Shown piece after piece: positions 28,470-37,031 of a stretch of DNA of 64,000 nucleotides (within the stretch, counting starts at the first letter, position 1; the number at the start of each line of letters is the position of its first letter). The stretch comes from Actinophytocola algeriensis (GTDB taxonomy: Bacteria > Actinomycetota > Actinomycetes > Mycobacteriales > Pseudonocardiaceae). The notes below the pieces were generated by a model, which ran no database searches, was not told the DNA's origin, and saw nothing but the letters and a program-made list of their open reading frames with translations. The position numbers and the translations under genes are program-made. The stretch is taken from the NCBI RefSeq assembly GCF_014203735.1, contig NZ_JACHJQ010000007.1, positions 248,001 through 312,000 of the forward strand, read 5' to 3'.

Positions 28470-29873
28470 GTGCCGGAACTCAGTCGCCGCCGCAGGCTCC
28501 TGGTGCTCGCGATCTGCTGCGCGAGCATCGTCGTCGTGGTCATGGACATCTCCATCGTCAACGTCGCGCTGCCCGACATGCGCCGCGACCTGGACGCCAC
28601 GGTGTCCGGGCTGCAGTGGACGGTCGACGCGTACACGTTGGTGCTGGCCGGTTTCCTGCTGGTGGCGGGCTCCGCGGCCGACCGGTTCGGCCGCAGGCGG
28701 GTCTTCCGGATCGGACTCGTCACCTTCGGGCTCGGCTCGCTGTTGTGCGGCCTGGCGCCGGACATCGGCTGGCTGGTCGCGGCGCGGGCGCTGCAGGCGG
28801 TCGGCGGCACGATGCTCAACCCGGTGGCCATGGCGATCGTCGCCACCACGTTCCCCGAGCCGGCCGAGCGGGCGCGAGCGATCGGGATGTTCGGCTCGAT
28901 GTCCGGTCTGGCGCTCGCGCTCGGCCCGATCCTCGGCGGCGCGCTCGTCGACGGCCTCGGCTGGCGGGCCGTGTTCTGGGTCAACGTGCCGATCGTGGCC
29001 GCGGCGCTCGTGTGCACGACCCTGTTCGTGCCGGAGTCCCGCGCCGCGCGGGCGCGCCGGTTCGACCCGGTCGGCCAGGTCCTCGTGGTGCTGGTGCTGG
29101 GCAGCCTCGTCTACGCGATCATCGAGTCGACCGCGCTCGGGTGGACGTCACCGGTGATCCTCGGCCTGCTCGCGGTCGCCGCACTCGGCACGCTCGGTCT
29201 CCTCGGCTACGAGGCGCGCCGCGCGGACCCGCTGCTGGAGCTGCGGCTGTTCCGCAGCGTGCCGTTCAGCTCGGCGATCCTGATGGCCCTGCTGGCCCTG
29301 TGCGGGTTCGCCGCGTTCCTGTTCGTCACCACCCTGTACCTGCAGAACGTGCGCGGCATGAGCGCGCTGACGGCCGGTCTGTGCCTGCTGCCGGTCGGGG
29401 TGCTGGTCCTGGTCCTCTCCCCGCTCACCGGCCGGGTGGTCGGCAGGCACGGGCCGCGCGTGCCGCTGGTGGTCGCCGGGACCGCGCTGGCCCTGGGCGG
29501 CGGCGCGTCAGCCCTGCTCGGCCCGGACACCCCCCTGCCCGCCGTGCTCGCGGTCTACCTGCTGTTCGGCGTCTTCCTGGGCACCGTCAACCCGCCGATC
29601 ACCAACACGGCCGTGTCCGGCATGCCGGGCTCGATGGCGGGGCTGGCCGCGTCGGTCGCGTCCGCGGGCAGGCAGACCGGCACCACACTGGGGGTCGCGA
29701 TCGCCGGGACGATCCTGGGATCGGGGCCGGTGTTCACCGACTCGGCGCGGGGCGTGTGGTGGCTGGTGCTCGCGCTCGGCGCCGGTGTGCTGGTCCTGGC
29801 GCTGGTCAGCACCGGCCGCCGGGCCGCGGGCACCGCGGGGCGGGCCGCCGCCGTGTTCGACCGGATCGGGTGA
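28470..29873 (+). CDS. MFS drug transporter, DHA2 (14-span) family
   Basis: A 467-residue multidrug exporter-like protein. About 13-14 membrane segments are visible. Motif A is GSAADRFGRRRV, the first loop has SIVNVALPDMRRDL and motif C is ALALGPILGGAL, typical of EmrB/QacA proton-drug antiporters. GTG 28470 is the likely start. The stop codon (TGA at 29871-29873) directly abuts the convergent methyltransferase stop. Substrates are unknown. The preceding 635 bp are gene-free repeats, so its promoter should lie near 28400-28460. Confidence 0.93.
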   Translation: MPELSRRRRLLVLAICCASIVVVVMDISIVNVALPDMRRDLDATVSGLQWTVDAYTLVLAGFLLVAGSAADRFGRRRVFRIGLVTFGLGSLLCGLAPDIGWLVAARALQAVGGTMLNPVAMAIVATTFPEPAERARAIGMFGSMSGLALALGPILGGALVDGLGWRAVFWVNVPIVAAALVCTTLFVPESRAARARRFDPVGQVLVVLVLGSLVYAIIESTALGWTSPVILGLLAVAALGTLGLLGYEARRADPLLELRLFRSVPFSSAILMALLALCGFAAFLFVTTLYLQNVRGMSALTAGLCLLPVGVLVLVLSPLTGRVVGRHGPRVPLVVAGTALALGGGASALLGPDTPLPAVLAVYLLFGVFLGTVNPPITNTAVSGMPGSMAGLAASVASAGRQTGTTLGVAIAGTILGSGPVFTDSARGVWWLVLALGAGVLVLALVSTGRRAAGTAGRAAAVFDRIG

Positions 29874-30596
29874 TCACGCCCGGCGGGCGACCGCGTGCAG
29901 GCGGGCCGCGATGTCCCGCAGCGGGGCGACCGGAGCCAGTTTCAGCTCCAGCGCGGCCAGCGCGTCCTGCGCCGAGGTGTCCTGTTGCAGCACCGAACCC
30001 GGCACCAGCTCGCTGAGCACCCCGTGCCCCTGCACCAGCTCCACCGACAGCCCGGCGTCGGTCAGCAGCGCCACCAGGCCGTCGGTGTCGAAGCGGCGCA
30101 GCAGCGACTCCTCCGGCAGCCTGCCCGCGGGGTCGTCGGCGAGTGCCGCCGCCTCGGCCAGCCGTCCCGCGACCGCGCGGTGCAGCAGCGCGGCGGTCCG
30201 GTTGGCGACGAGCACCGACACCACACCGCCCGGCGCGACCGCGTGGGCCATCGCCGCGACCGTGTTCTTCGGGTCGTCCACCACCTCGAGCAGGCCGTGG
30301 GCGAGCACGAGGTCCGCCGAGCCCGCGGGCACCACCTGTCCGAGTGCGTCGCTGTCGGCCTGGACCGCGGTGATGCGGTCAGCCACGCCCGCGTCGGCGG
30401 CGCGGCGGGACAACGTCGCGAGCGCGTTCGGGTTCGGTTCGACGACGGTCACGGTGCAGCCCGCGGCCGCGAACGGGACCGCGAGAACGCCGCTACCTCC
30501 ACCAACGTCGAGAACACGCGGTGGCTCGCCGCCGCGGCGGCGCCGCGCGGCGGTCAGCTCGGTGTCGAGCGCGAGTCGAACTGCATCCGGTCGCAT
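29874..30596 (-). CDS. SAM-dependent methyltransferase (class I)
   Basis: A 240-residue class I methyltransferase. The SAM motifs are VLDVGGGSGVLAVPFA, VTVVEPNP and the post-I segment VLAHGLLEVVDDP, with the C-terminal helices of the SmtA/Tam-like group. ATG 30596 gives the start MRPDAVRLALDTEL. It is divergent from the ParA-like gene by 34 bp. Its stop touches that of the convergent MFS gene. The methyl acceptor is unknown. Confidence 0.88.
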   Translation of the reverse strand: MRPDAVRLALDTELTAARRRRGGEPPRVLDVGGGSGVLAVPFAAAGCTVTVVEPNPNALATLSRRAADAGVADRITAVQADSDALGQVVPAGSADLVLAHGLLEVVDDPKNTVAAMAHAVAPGGVVSVLVANRTAALLHRAVAGRLAEAAALADDPAGRLPEESLLRRFDTDGLVALLTDAGLSVELVQGHGVLSELVPGSVLQQDTSAQDALAALELKLAPVAPLRDIAARLHAVARRA

Positions 30597-30630
30597 GATT
30601 CGAAAGGGTAGGCCCCGTAGGGTGCATAGC

Positions 30631-31521
30631 GTGCAAACGGTGGCGGTGCTCAGCCTCAAGGGTGGTGTCGGCAAGACGACCATCGTGCTCGGCCTTGCCT
30701 CGGCGGCCCAGCGCCGGGGCGCGCGCACGCTGGTGGTGGACCTCGACCCGCAGTGCAACGCGACCGCGACGCTGGACCCGGACGACACGGAGGCGACCCT
30801 CGCCGACGTGCTCGAGACACCGCGGCCCGCGGTGCTCCGGGACGCGATCGCGCGCAGCGGGTGGGGCGAGGAGGTCGACGTCCTGGTCGGCTCGGAGGAC
30901 CTCGAGCTGCTCAACGACCAGGACCCGGACCCTCGGCGCCTGGAGAAGCTGTCCAGGGCGCTGGAGGAGCTGGCGCACCTGCTGTCCGATGACGAGCTGC
31001 CCTACCAGCTGGTGCTGCTCGACTGTCCCCCGTCGCTGGGCAGGCTCACCAAGTCGGCGCTGATCGCCGCGCAGGGCGCGCTGCTCGTCACCGAGCCGAC
31101 GCTGTTCGCCGTGTCCGGCGCGCAGCGCGCGTTCGAGGCGGTCGAGCAGGTGGCCGAGGAGCACAACCCGGGGCTGTCGCCGCTCGGTGTGGTGGTGAAC
31201 CGCGTGCGGCCGCAGTCCTACGAGCACCAGTACCGCATCCAGGAGCTGCGCGAGCACTTCGGGAACCTCGTCATGCCGGTCGCGCTGCCCGACCGGCTCG
31301 CGGTGCAGCAGGCACAGGGCGCGTGCCTGCCGATCCACGCGTGGGGCACGCCGGGGTCACGTGAGGTGGCGCTGGCGCTGAACCTGTTGCTGGCGCGCGT
31401 GTTGCGCAGCATGAGCAAGCCCCGGCCACGCCCGGTGATCAGGACCGACGACGACGTGGACGACAACCTGGACCCGGAGGCCGACGTCGACACCGACGAG
31501 CGGGTCGTCCAGGACGGCTGA
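30631..31521 (+). CDS. ParA/Soj-like ATPase
   Basis: A 296-residue deviant Walker A ATPase. The N-terminus has LSLKGGVGKTT (Lys before the loop), VVDLDPQCNATAT, LVLLDCPPSLGRLT and a late PVALPDRLAVQQAQG. The C-terminal 40 residues are acidic and probably disordered. No parB gene and no parS site is seen nearby, so this is an orphan ParA that may position cargo other than the origin. GTG 30631 gives the usual QTVAVLSLKGG start; GTG 30622 is an alternative with a slightly better upstream site. Confidence 0.9.
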   Translation: MQTVAVLSLKGGVGKTTIVLGLASAAQRRGARTLVVDLDPQCNATATLDPDDTEATLADVLETPRPAVLRDAIARSGWGEEVDVLVGSEDLELLNDQDPDPRRLEKLSRALEELAHLLSDDELPYQLVLLDCPPSLGRLTKSALIAAQGALLVTEPTLFAVSGAQRAFEAVEQVAEEHNPGLSPLGVVVNRVRPQSYEHQYRIQELREHFGNLVMPVALPDRLAVQQAQGACLPIHAWGTPGSREVALALNLLLARVLRSMSKPRPRPVIRTDDDVDDNLDPEADVDTDERVVQDG

Positions 31522-31527
31522 CCGTCC

Positions 31528-31938
31528 TCAGTCCTCGATGCAGATCAGGGACGTGCACCTGGTCGTTGTCGTCGTGGTCGTGCGCGGTGGCGTCGTCGTC
31601 GTGGTCCGCCGCGTCGTCGTCGTGGTGGTCGTCGTCGTCTCGTCCGACGGCTCGGACTCCGCGGTCGTCGTCGTGGTGGTGCTCGACGTCGTGGTGGTCG
31701 TGGTCGTGCTCTCGTCCCGCGACGGCCCGGAAGACGACGCTTCCGTCGTGGTGGTGGCGGTGGCACCGGCCGACTGCGAGGCGGGCGGGATCGGCTCCAC
31801 CGCGCCCAACTCGGACGGGTCGTGCTCCGGCCGGTCCGAGCCACCGAGCGCACCGAGCGCGAAGAGCGTGCAGGTGATCGCCCCCACGACGGCCCCGACA
31901 GCCAGCCGGCCGTGACCGCTTTGCAGGGTGGACCCCAT
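31528..31938 (-). CDS. Thr-rich single-span membrane protein
   Basis: A 136-residue protein. One membrane segment (LAVGAVVGAITCTLFALGAL) is followed by about 85 mostly Thr residues, with Ser/Glu and Arg interruptions, and a C-terminal CTSLICIED with two cysteines. The long Thr run should be exposed outside the cell and could be O-glycosylated, acting as a stalk or spacer. It is a low-complexity protein with no family assignment. Its stop is 6 bp from that of the ParA-like gene. Confidence 0.7.
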   Translation of the reverse strand: MGSTLQSGHGRLAVGAVVGAITCTLFALGALGGSDRPEHDPSELGAVEPIPPASQSAGATATTTTEASSSGPSRDESTTTTTTTSSTTTTTTAESEPSDETTTTTTTTTRRTTTTTPPRTTTTTTTRCTSLICIED

Positions 31939-32075
31939 TGGTGTCCTTCGGGTGAGCGTCCAGCGACCACTGGTAGTTGGCTGTCGAATCTACCTCACCC
32001 GAACGGGGGAGTCACCGCGGCATCGCGACGCGGTTGTTCCCGAGTACGCCGTGAGTTGAATCGCGAGAAATGCCT

Positions 32076-32104
32076 TTGCCGGTCCCCGCATTCGGCCGTA
32101 ATGT
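32076..32104 (+). promoter_or_regulatory. Promoter of the putative structured RNA
   Basis: TTGCCG (32076-32081) and TAATGT (32099-32104) are separated by exactly 17 bp, a housekeeping sigma pattern. A start point near 32111 is predicted. No protein gene on the plus strand follows except the 12-codon ORF. Confidence 0.7.
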
Positions 32105-32136
32105 CGGGTGTACACGAGAGAGGAGGTGGTCCAACG

Positions 32137-32175
32137 GTGAATTCCCATAGGACTCGTGAGGTGGCTGTCCGCTAA
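32137..32175 (+). CDS. 12-codon ORF inside the structured RNA
   Basis: GTG to TAA encodes MNSHRTREVAVR. GAGAGGAGG lies about ten bases upstream, a strong ribosome site. The whole ORF sits inside the GGTGGTCC/GGACCACC stem, whose 5' arm overlaps the end of the ribosome site, so translation and folding would compete. It may be a leader-like peptide, or the apparent ribosome site may only be part of the stem. Confidence 0.4.
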   Translation: MNSHRTREVAVR

Positions 32176-32311
32176 GGACCACCCAAACGGACATGGTTTG
32201 GCCGGCCGCGCTACACGGCATGACACCGGTTCGCCGGTGCCGGAGACGCGCGGTGTGGTCGGCGAATACCAGGCAGTCACCCAGCCCCCGGAGCTCTCAG
32301 GGACCTAGTCC

Positions 32312-32359
32312 GCCCCTGGGCCTGCGCAAGCAGGAGACGGCCCGGGGGCTGTTTTATTT
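32312..32359 (+). terminator. Intrinsic terminator of the structured RNA
   Basis: GCCCCTGGGCC (32312-32322) pairs with GGCCCGGGGGC (32339-32349) through 11 bp including one U-G pair. TGTTTTATTT follows at 32350. It ends just before the stop of the convergent coiled-coil gene. Confidence 0.85.
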
Positions 32360-32367
32360 CCCCTGTT

Positions 32368-33240
32368 TCATTTGCCCAGTTCGTCGAGCTTCTGCTCGGC
32401 CTGCTGCACGAGCCGCCACGCCTGCCCGGCCCTGCGCTCGGCGTCCTTCACCGACCGGCTCGCCGACCCGACGCGCCGGCGCGCCTCCTTCTCCTCGGCC
32501 TCGGCGGCGTCCAGCTCCTCGTTGATCCGGCGCACCTTCTCGGTCGCCGCGTCCACCGCCTTCTGCGTCTCGGCGAGGATCCGTTCCTCTTCCTTGCGGT
32601 CGGCCTCGGCCTCCTTGACCGCCCCCCGCGCGTCGTCCAGTTCCTGCCGGGCCGCGTCCCGCTTGCGTTCCAGCTCGGCGTCCTCGCGAGCGGTCCGCTC
32701 CTTCTGCGGCTTCTTCGGCGCGCGCCTCGGCACGAGGCCCGTCGCCGCGGCCGGGTCGGCGGACGGCCACGCCGCGGCGGCCGCGGCCAGGTCCTTCGCC
32801 GATGCCAACCTGCCCGCGATCAGCACGCGCGCGACCTCGGCGTCGGCGATCGCGGTCGTGAAGATGTCCTCCAGCTCACGGGTGACGCCCTCGGTCAGCG
32901 GCGACCCGTTGAGCTTGCCCGCGCGCGCCACCAGCCCGTTGACGAGCTTGGTGCGCCGCTGCGACAGGGCACGCAGGTCGGCGCCCGCCAGGTTCGCGTG
33001 CGCCTCCCGGAACGCGTCACCCAGCTCGGCGACCTCGTCGACGTCCGCGTCCGGGTCGCGGGCGAGCTGGTTCGCGAGGTGCGCGGACGTGGTCGGCTTC
33101 GCGAGCTTCTCGATGGCGGCGGCCAGCTTGGCGTCACCGGCGGTCCTGGCCTCCTTCGCCAGTTCCTTGCGGCGTGGCGTGAAGTCCTCGCGGGCACCGG
33201 CGTACAGCTCGTCTGCGGCGGAATCCAGGTCGGCGGGCAC
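32368..33240 (-). CDS. Coiled-coil hypothetical protein
   Basis: A 290-residue, mostly helical protein. The N-terminus (PADLDSAADELYAGAREDFTPRR, KPTTSAHLANQLAR) is followed by an Ala-rich region and, from about residue 195, a long Lys/Glu/Arg-rich coiled coil (QELDDARGAVKEAEADRKEE and onward). I know of similar actinobacterial proteins without assigned function. GTG 33240 gives the usual VPADLDS start; upstream GTG codons in frame lack support. It is divergent from pyrD by 72 bp. Confidence 0.8.
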   Translation of the reverse strand: MPADLDSAADELYAGAREDFTPRRKELAKEARTAGDAKLAAAIEKLAKPTTSAHLANQLARDPDADVDEVAELGDAFREAHANLAGADLRALSQRRTKLVNGLVARAGKLNGSPLTEGVTRELEDIFTTAIADAEVARVLIAGRLASAKDLAAAAAAWPSADPAAATGLVPRRAPKKPQKERTAREDAELERKRDAARQELDDARGAVKEAEADRKEEERILAETQKAVDAATEKVRRINEELDAAEAEEKEARRRVGSASRSVKDAERRAGQAWRLVQQAEQKLDELGK

Positions 33241-33312
33241 ACCCCCATCCTGCCGCGAACCGGCGACGATGGTCACGCCGCGGGCCCCGTCGCGGGATGA
33301 AACGATGGCCGG

Positions 33313-34320
33313 GTGGTCTACCAGCGAGTTCTGCGGCCGGCGTTGTTCCGGATGGGTGGCGGCGACGCCGAGGTGGCGCACGAGCGCACGGTGCGGATGA
33401 CCGCGCGGCTCGGTGCCGTGCCGCCTGCCGTGGCCGGCCTGCGCCGGTACTTCGGCGGGGCCGCGCCCAGGACCGTGTTCGGCATCCCGTTCCCCGGCCC
33501 CGTCGGGCTGGCGGCCGGGGTGGACAAGGACGGCCGGGCGCTGAAGGCGTGGCCCGCGTTCGGGTTCGGGTTCGTCGAGGTCGGCACGGTGACGTGGCAC
33601 GCTCAGCCCGGCAACGAGAAGCCGCGGCTGTTCCGGCTGCCTGCGAGCGAGGCCGTGATCAACCGGATGGGTTTCAACAACGGCGGCGCGGAGGCGCTCG
33701 CGGCGCGGCTGACGGCGTTGGGGCCGTTGCGGGTGCCGCTGGGTGTGAGCATCGGCAAGTCGAAGATCACCCCGGTGGACGAGGCGGTCGACGACTACCG
33801 GCGCTCGCTGCGGGTGCTGGCGCCCCACGCCGACTACGTCGCGGTGAACGTCAGCTCACCCAACACCCCGGGCCTGCGCGGCCTGCAGGACAAGGCGGCG
33901 CTGGACACGCTGCTCGGTGAGCTGCGGACGACGCTGCCGCTGCTGGTGAAGATCGCCCCGGACCTGACGGACGAGGCGATCGGCGAGGTCCTCGAGGTGT
34001 GCGCGGCGCACCGGGTGGCCGGCTTGATCGCGACGAACACGACGCTGTCCCGCACGGGACTGGCCCCGGTAGACGAGGCCCGCGGCGCGGAGACGGGCGG
34101 CCTGAGCGGCCGCCCGCTGACGGGACGCGCGCTGGAGGTGGTGACGTTCGTGGCGAAGGAGACGGGCGGCGACCTGCCGATCATCGGCGTGGGCGGCATC
34201 CACTCCGTGGACGACGCGCTGCGGATGCTGGACGCGGGCGCGTCACTGGTGCAGCTCTACACGGGTTTCATCTACCGCGGCCCTGGCCTGGTGCGGGAGA
34301 TCAACCGCCGGGCCCGGTGA
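33313..34320 (+). CDS. pyrD: Dihydroorotate dehydrogenase (quinone), class 2
   Basis: A 335-residue class 2 enzyme, membrane-associated and quinone-linked, which oxidises dihydroorotate to orotate in pyrimidine synthesis. Features: N-terminal helix region ([18 protein letters not shown]), [57 protein letters not shown] with the catalytic Ser, [20 protein letters not shown] and IGVGGI. GTG 33313 is the start. It ends 6 bp before the pspM stop. Confidence 0.96.
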   Translation: MVYQRVLRPALFRMGGGDAEVAHERTVRMTARLGAVPPAVAGLRRYFGGAAPRTVFGIPFPGPVGLAAGVDKDGRALKAWPAFGFGFVEVGTVTWHAQPGNEKPRLFRLPASEAVINRMGFNNGGAEALAARLTALGPLRVPLGVSIGKSKITPVDEAVDDYRRSLRVLAPHADYVAVNVSSPNTPGLRGLQDKAALDTLLGELRTTLPLLVKIAPDLTDEAIGEVLEVCAAHRVAGLIATNTTLSRTGLAPVDEARGAETGGLSGRPLTGRALEVVTFVAKETGGDLPIIGVGGIHSVDDALRMLDAGASLVQLYTGFIYRGPGLVREINRRAR

Positions 34321-34326
34321 CCGGGG

Positions 34327-35187
34327 TCAGTGGTGTTCCGAGAGCTCGCGTAGTGCGACGGCGAGGCCGGCGAGGTGGTCGGTGGCCTCGGCCAGTTCCT
34401 GCTTCGGACCTGGCGACGAGCTGGCGGCCACGACGCGGCCTGCGGCCGCCACGAGGCTGCGGTAGCCGTTCAGGCCCTCGTCGAGCTGTTCACGCAGGCG
34501 CCGCACGCCTTCGATGAGCGGGCCGCGTTCCATGGGCGGCGCGTGGTCGCGGGCCAGTTCGACGGCCGCGAGCTGGGCCGCGACCGCCCGCAGTGCCTGC
34601 GCGGCCTCGGCACCGGTCTGTTCCGCGTGTGCCACCGACTCGAGCGGCACGGACGCCGGGGTGCCCTGAGTGCCGGCCAGCTGGCGGACCAGCTGGGTCA
34701 GTGCGTCCTCCGCCTCGCCCAGCCGCTGCATCGGCTCGTGGGCGGCGGACTCGCGAGGCGGCATCGGCGGGCGGGCCTGTGCCACGACCGCGGGCCTGTG
34801 CTGCTGGTCGAACTCCTCGCGGGCCCGCTTCAGCAGGACCATGCGGCGGGTGGAACGGATCGACAGCGCGCCGGTCGCGGCCACCGCGGCCACGCCACCG
34901 GCGATCATCGACGCTTCCGGGCCCTCGCCGACCATGCCGGTGAAGGCCATCGCCACGTACACGACCAGGAACAGGCAGACGATCGCCCAGGCGAGCGCCC
35001 ACCGGGACGCCCACATCCGCTTGCGTTCCAGGCGACGGCGCTGCCGTTCGATGCGCACGTTCTCGTCCTGTCGCCGCGCGAGTGCTTCCTGCACCTGCGC
35101 GACGACCGACGTCTTCATCTGGTTGTTGTTGAGGTACTTCCCGACCATCTGGGTGAGCTGGTAGATGTCCCGGCCACGCGGTGCCAT
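34327..35187 (-). CDS. pspM: Phage-shock envelope-stress protein PspM
   Basis: A 286-residue protein with two membrane spans (about 60-80 and 90-110), between an N-terminal basic helix (RRQDENVRIERQRRRLERKR) and a long cytoplasmic helical tail. The start MAPRGRDIYQLTQMVGKYLNNNQMKTSVV is close to PspM of actinobacteria, encoded directly after pspA as here (41 bp gap). It is thought to link PspA to the membrane in the ClgR-PspA-Rv2743c type system. The identity rests on position and pattern. Confidence 0.85.
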   Translation of the reverse strand: MAPRGRDIYQLTQMVGKYLNNNQMKTSVVAQVQEALARRQDENVRIERQRRRLERKRMWASRWALAWAIVCLFLVVYVAMAFTGMVGEGPEASMIAGGVAAVAATGALSIRSTRRMVLLKRAREEFDQQHRPAVVAQARPPMPPRESAAHEPMQRLGEAEDALTQLVRQLAGTQGTPASVPLESVAHAEQTGAEAAQALRAVAAQLAAVELARDHAPPMERGPLIEGVRRLREQLDEGLNGYRSLVAAAGRVVAASSSPGPKQELAEATDHLAGLAVALRELSEHH

Positions 35188-35228
35188 CCGCTGCCTCCCC
35201 TGCTAGTCGAGCACGAACACACCAGGAC

Positions 35229-36068
35229 TCAGTTGCCCTGCGGGTTCGCCTTCTGCTCCTGCGCGACGCGCTGCGCGATCTCGGCCTGGATGTTCTGCGT
35301 CGCGGCCGAGCTCGACGACGAGCCGCTGGTGACCTGCGGCGCGGCGCCGCCGCCCATCGACGCGCGGATCTGGTCCAGGCGCGACTTGCCCGCCATCTCC
35401 GTGGTGGAGGCCTGGACCTCCATCATGCGGCCCTGCACCGAGTTCGACGCCAGCTCCGCGGACCCGAGCGCGGTGGTGTACCGCTTCTCGATCTTGTCGC
35501 GAACCTCCTCGAGCGAGGGCGTGTTGCCGGGCGCGGCCAGCTCGCTCATCTGGTTGAGCGACTTGGACACCTGCTCCTGCATCTTCGCCTGCTCGAGCTG
35601 GCTCAGCAGCTTCGTGCGCTCGGCCAGCTTGTTCTGCAGCATCATCGCGTTGCGCTCGACGGCGGTCTTCGCCTGCGTCGCGGCCTGCAGCGCCTGGTCG
35701 TGCAGCGTCTTCAGGTCCTCGATGTCCTGCTCGGCGGTGACCAGCTGCGTGGCGAACGACTCCGCCGCCTGCTCGTACTGGGTCGCCTTCGCCTCGTCGC
35801 CGTTGCTCCGCGCCTCGTCGGCCAGCACGAGCGCCTGACGCGCGGACGACTGCAGCTTCTCGACGTTGCCGAGCTGCCGGTTGAGCTTCATCTCCAGCTG
35901 ACGCTGGTTGCCGATCACGGCCGCGGCCTGCTGGGAGAGCGCCTGGTGCTGCCGCTGGGCCTCCTCGATGGCCTGCTGGATCTGCACCTTCGGGTCGGCG
36001 TGCTCGTCGATCTTCGACGAGAAGGCCGCCATGAGGTACTTCCAGAACTTCACGAACGGGTTGGCCAT
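35229..36068 (-). CDS. pspA: Phage-shock protein A (PspA/IM30)
   Basis: A 279-residue ESCRT-III-like membrane-repair protein. It begins [21 protein letters not shown], an amphipathic lipid-binding helix, followed by a long coiled coil ([20 protein letters not shown] onward to about residue 190) and a disordered Ser/Gln-rich C-terminus. It stabilises the membrane under stress. It sits in an arrangement like M. tuberculosis clgR-pspA-Rv2743c, with one extra membrane gene between clgR and pspA. Confidence 0.96.
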   Translation of the reverse strand: MANPFVKFWKYLMAAFSSKIDEHADPKVQIQQAIEEAQRQHQALSQQAAAVIGNQRQLEMKLNRQLGNVEKLQSSARQALVLADEARSNGDEAKATQYEQAAESFATQLVTAEQDIEDLKTLHDQALQAATQAKTAVERNAMMLQNKLAERTKLLSQLEQAKMQEQVSKSLNQMSELAAPGNTPSLEEVRDKIEKRYTTALGSAELASNSVQGRMMEVQASTTEMAGKSRLDQIRASMGGGAAPQVTSGSSSSSAATQNIQAEIAQRVAQEQKANPQGN

Positions 36069-36237
36069 CTCCTCCGCCTGCCTTACTCCGCGCTGGTCGC
36101 AGTTCGTAACTCGTGTCCCCGGCTGCCGCTCCCACCGTCACCGGTTGGTATGGCAACGCCCCGTCATCACTGTGGGTTCCATCGTGTCAGGTGGGCGGCA
36201 GTCCTCACCACTCAACCCGGCATAAATCAGGAACTGA

Positions 36238-36912
36238 TCAGGGATGGCCCTGACCGGCCGGACCGATCTCAGGGTCGGTGGCCCGCCGCACCTCGACCAA
36301 TCCCTCCCGCAGGCCGTCGAGCCTACCGGTGAGGTCGGCGGCCGCGTCGGAGTTGGTCGACAACGCGCTGGTCGCTCCCGTGATCAGCTCCGCGAGCTCG
36401 TCCCTGGCCCGCTCGAACTCCATGACGGTCGCCTGCATCTTCGCGAGCAGCGCGTCCCTGGTCTCCCGCTGGCGGGCCGCCGCCGCGAGCCGCGCGGACA
36501 CCGCCTGGTGCGCCCGCACCAGGTCAGCCTGGGCCGGTGCCCCGTCGGCCTCGGCGATCGCGCCTGCCAGCGCGGCCCGCTCGTCCTCCAGCGAGGGCAC
36601 CGGAATACGCGAGATCGTGTGATCCAGCTCCGCCACCTGGGCGGCTGTGACCCGCAACTCCATGACGACCTGCGTGGCGTCGGCGGCCAGCGTGGCGAAC
36701 CCGGGCTGCTCACCGAGCGAAGCGGTCAGCTCACGCAGCACCCGCTCCCCCCGCGACACCCACACCTGTGCGGCACTCCCCAGCAGCGGCTGCCGCCCAC
36801 CCACAGACTGCGGCAGGGCCGCTTGCTGACGACGGGTGCTGATGATCATGAACGGCACCGTGACAAGCGCGAGCAACCCGATCACGACGAGCAGGAACAT
36901 CAGGGCGGTCAC
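36238..36912 (-). CDS. Hypothetical membrane-anchored coiled-coil protein
   Basis: A 224-residue protein. One N-terminal membrane span (MFLLVVIGLLALVTVPFMII) is followed by a soluble helical part that contains Ala/Glu/Arg coiled-coil heptads. No family is recognised. It lies between clgR and pspA on the same strand, which suggests a part in the envelope-stress locus. Upstream is the perfect 57-bp palindrome; 169 bp downstream pspA begins. Confidence 0.75.
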   Translation of the reverse strand: MTALMFLLVVIGLLALVTVPFMIISTRRQQAALPQSVGGRQPLLGSAAQVWVSRGERVLRELTASLGEQPGFATLAADATQVVMELRVTAAQVAELDHTISRIPVPSLEDERAALAGAIAEADGAPAQADLVRAHQAVSARLAAAARQRETRDALLAKMQATVMEFERARDELAELITGATSALSTNSDAAADLTGRLDGLREGLVEVRRATDPEIGPAGQGHP

Positions 36913-36938
36913 CCCAAGAGCCTAACCACAGCAGACCG

Positions 36939-36995
36939 ATGCCCTGAAAGACGCTTTCGGGACGCTGAGCGTCCCGAAAGCGTCTTTCAGGGCAT
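36939..36995. repeat. Perfect 57-bp palindrome (28-bp arms)
   Basis: Arms 36939-36966 and 36968-36995 are exact reverse complements with a single central base. The ends read ATGCCCTGAAAGACGC and GCGTCTTTCAGGGCAT. It lies 26 bp upstream of the membrane-protein start and 37 bp after the clgR stop, so it could end clgR transcription or regulate the next gene. It belongs to the same family as the palindromes at 9149 and 27884. Confidence 0.85.
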
Positions 36996-37031
36996 GAAGC
37001 CGAGCCAGGTCGCCCGGGCCGGCTTTTGAGA

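Larger units (their letters stand above)
32111..32359 (+). ncRNA. Putative structured ncRNA (about 250 nt), class unknown
   Basis: A plus-strand unit that has a promoter, several stem-loops and a terminator but no protein gene beyond 12 codons. GGTGGTCC (32125-32132) pairs with GGACCACC (32176-32183) and encloses the small ORF. CACCGG-TTCG-CCGGTG (32224-32239) is a UUCG-capped hairpin. TGC-GCAA-GCA (32323-32332) is a GNRA-capped hairpin inside the terminator stem. UUCG and GNRA loops read as such only on the plus strand. It does not match RNase P, tmRNA or SRP RNA motifs that I know. Both ends are predicted from signals, not mapped. Confidence 0.6.

Noticed and set aside
30631-31521. Chromosomal ParA with origin nearby
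   Set aside because: No parB, parS, dnaA or gidB is near. The gene is an orphan ParA-like ATPase.
31538-31915. Valine-rich protein opposite the Thr-rich protein
   Set aside because: It is the mirror of ACG/ACC threonine codons. The minus-strand reading has a membrane anchor and a better start.
32111-32359. RNase P RNA, tmRNA or SRP RNA
   Set aside because: The conserved signatures that I know for these RNAs (for example GAGGAAAGTCC, a tRNA-like end, GGAAGGAAGCA) are absent.
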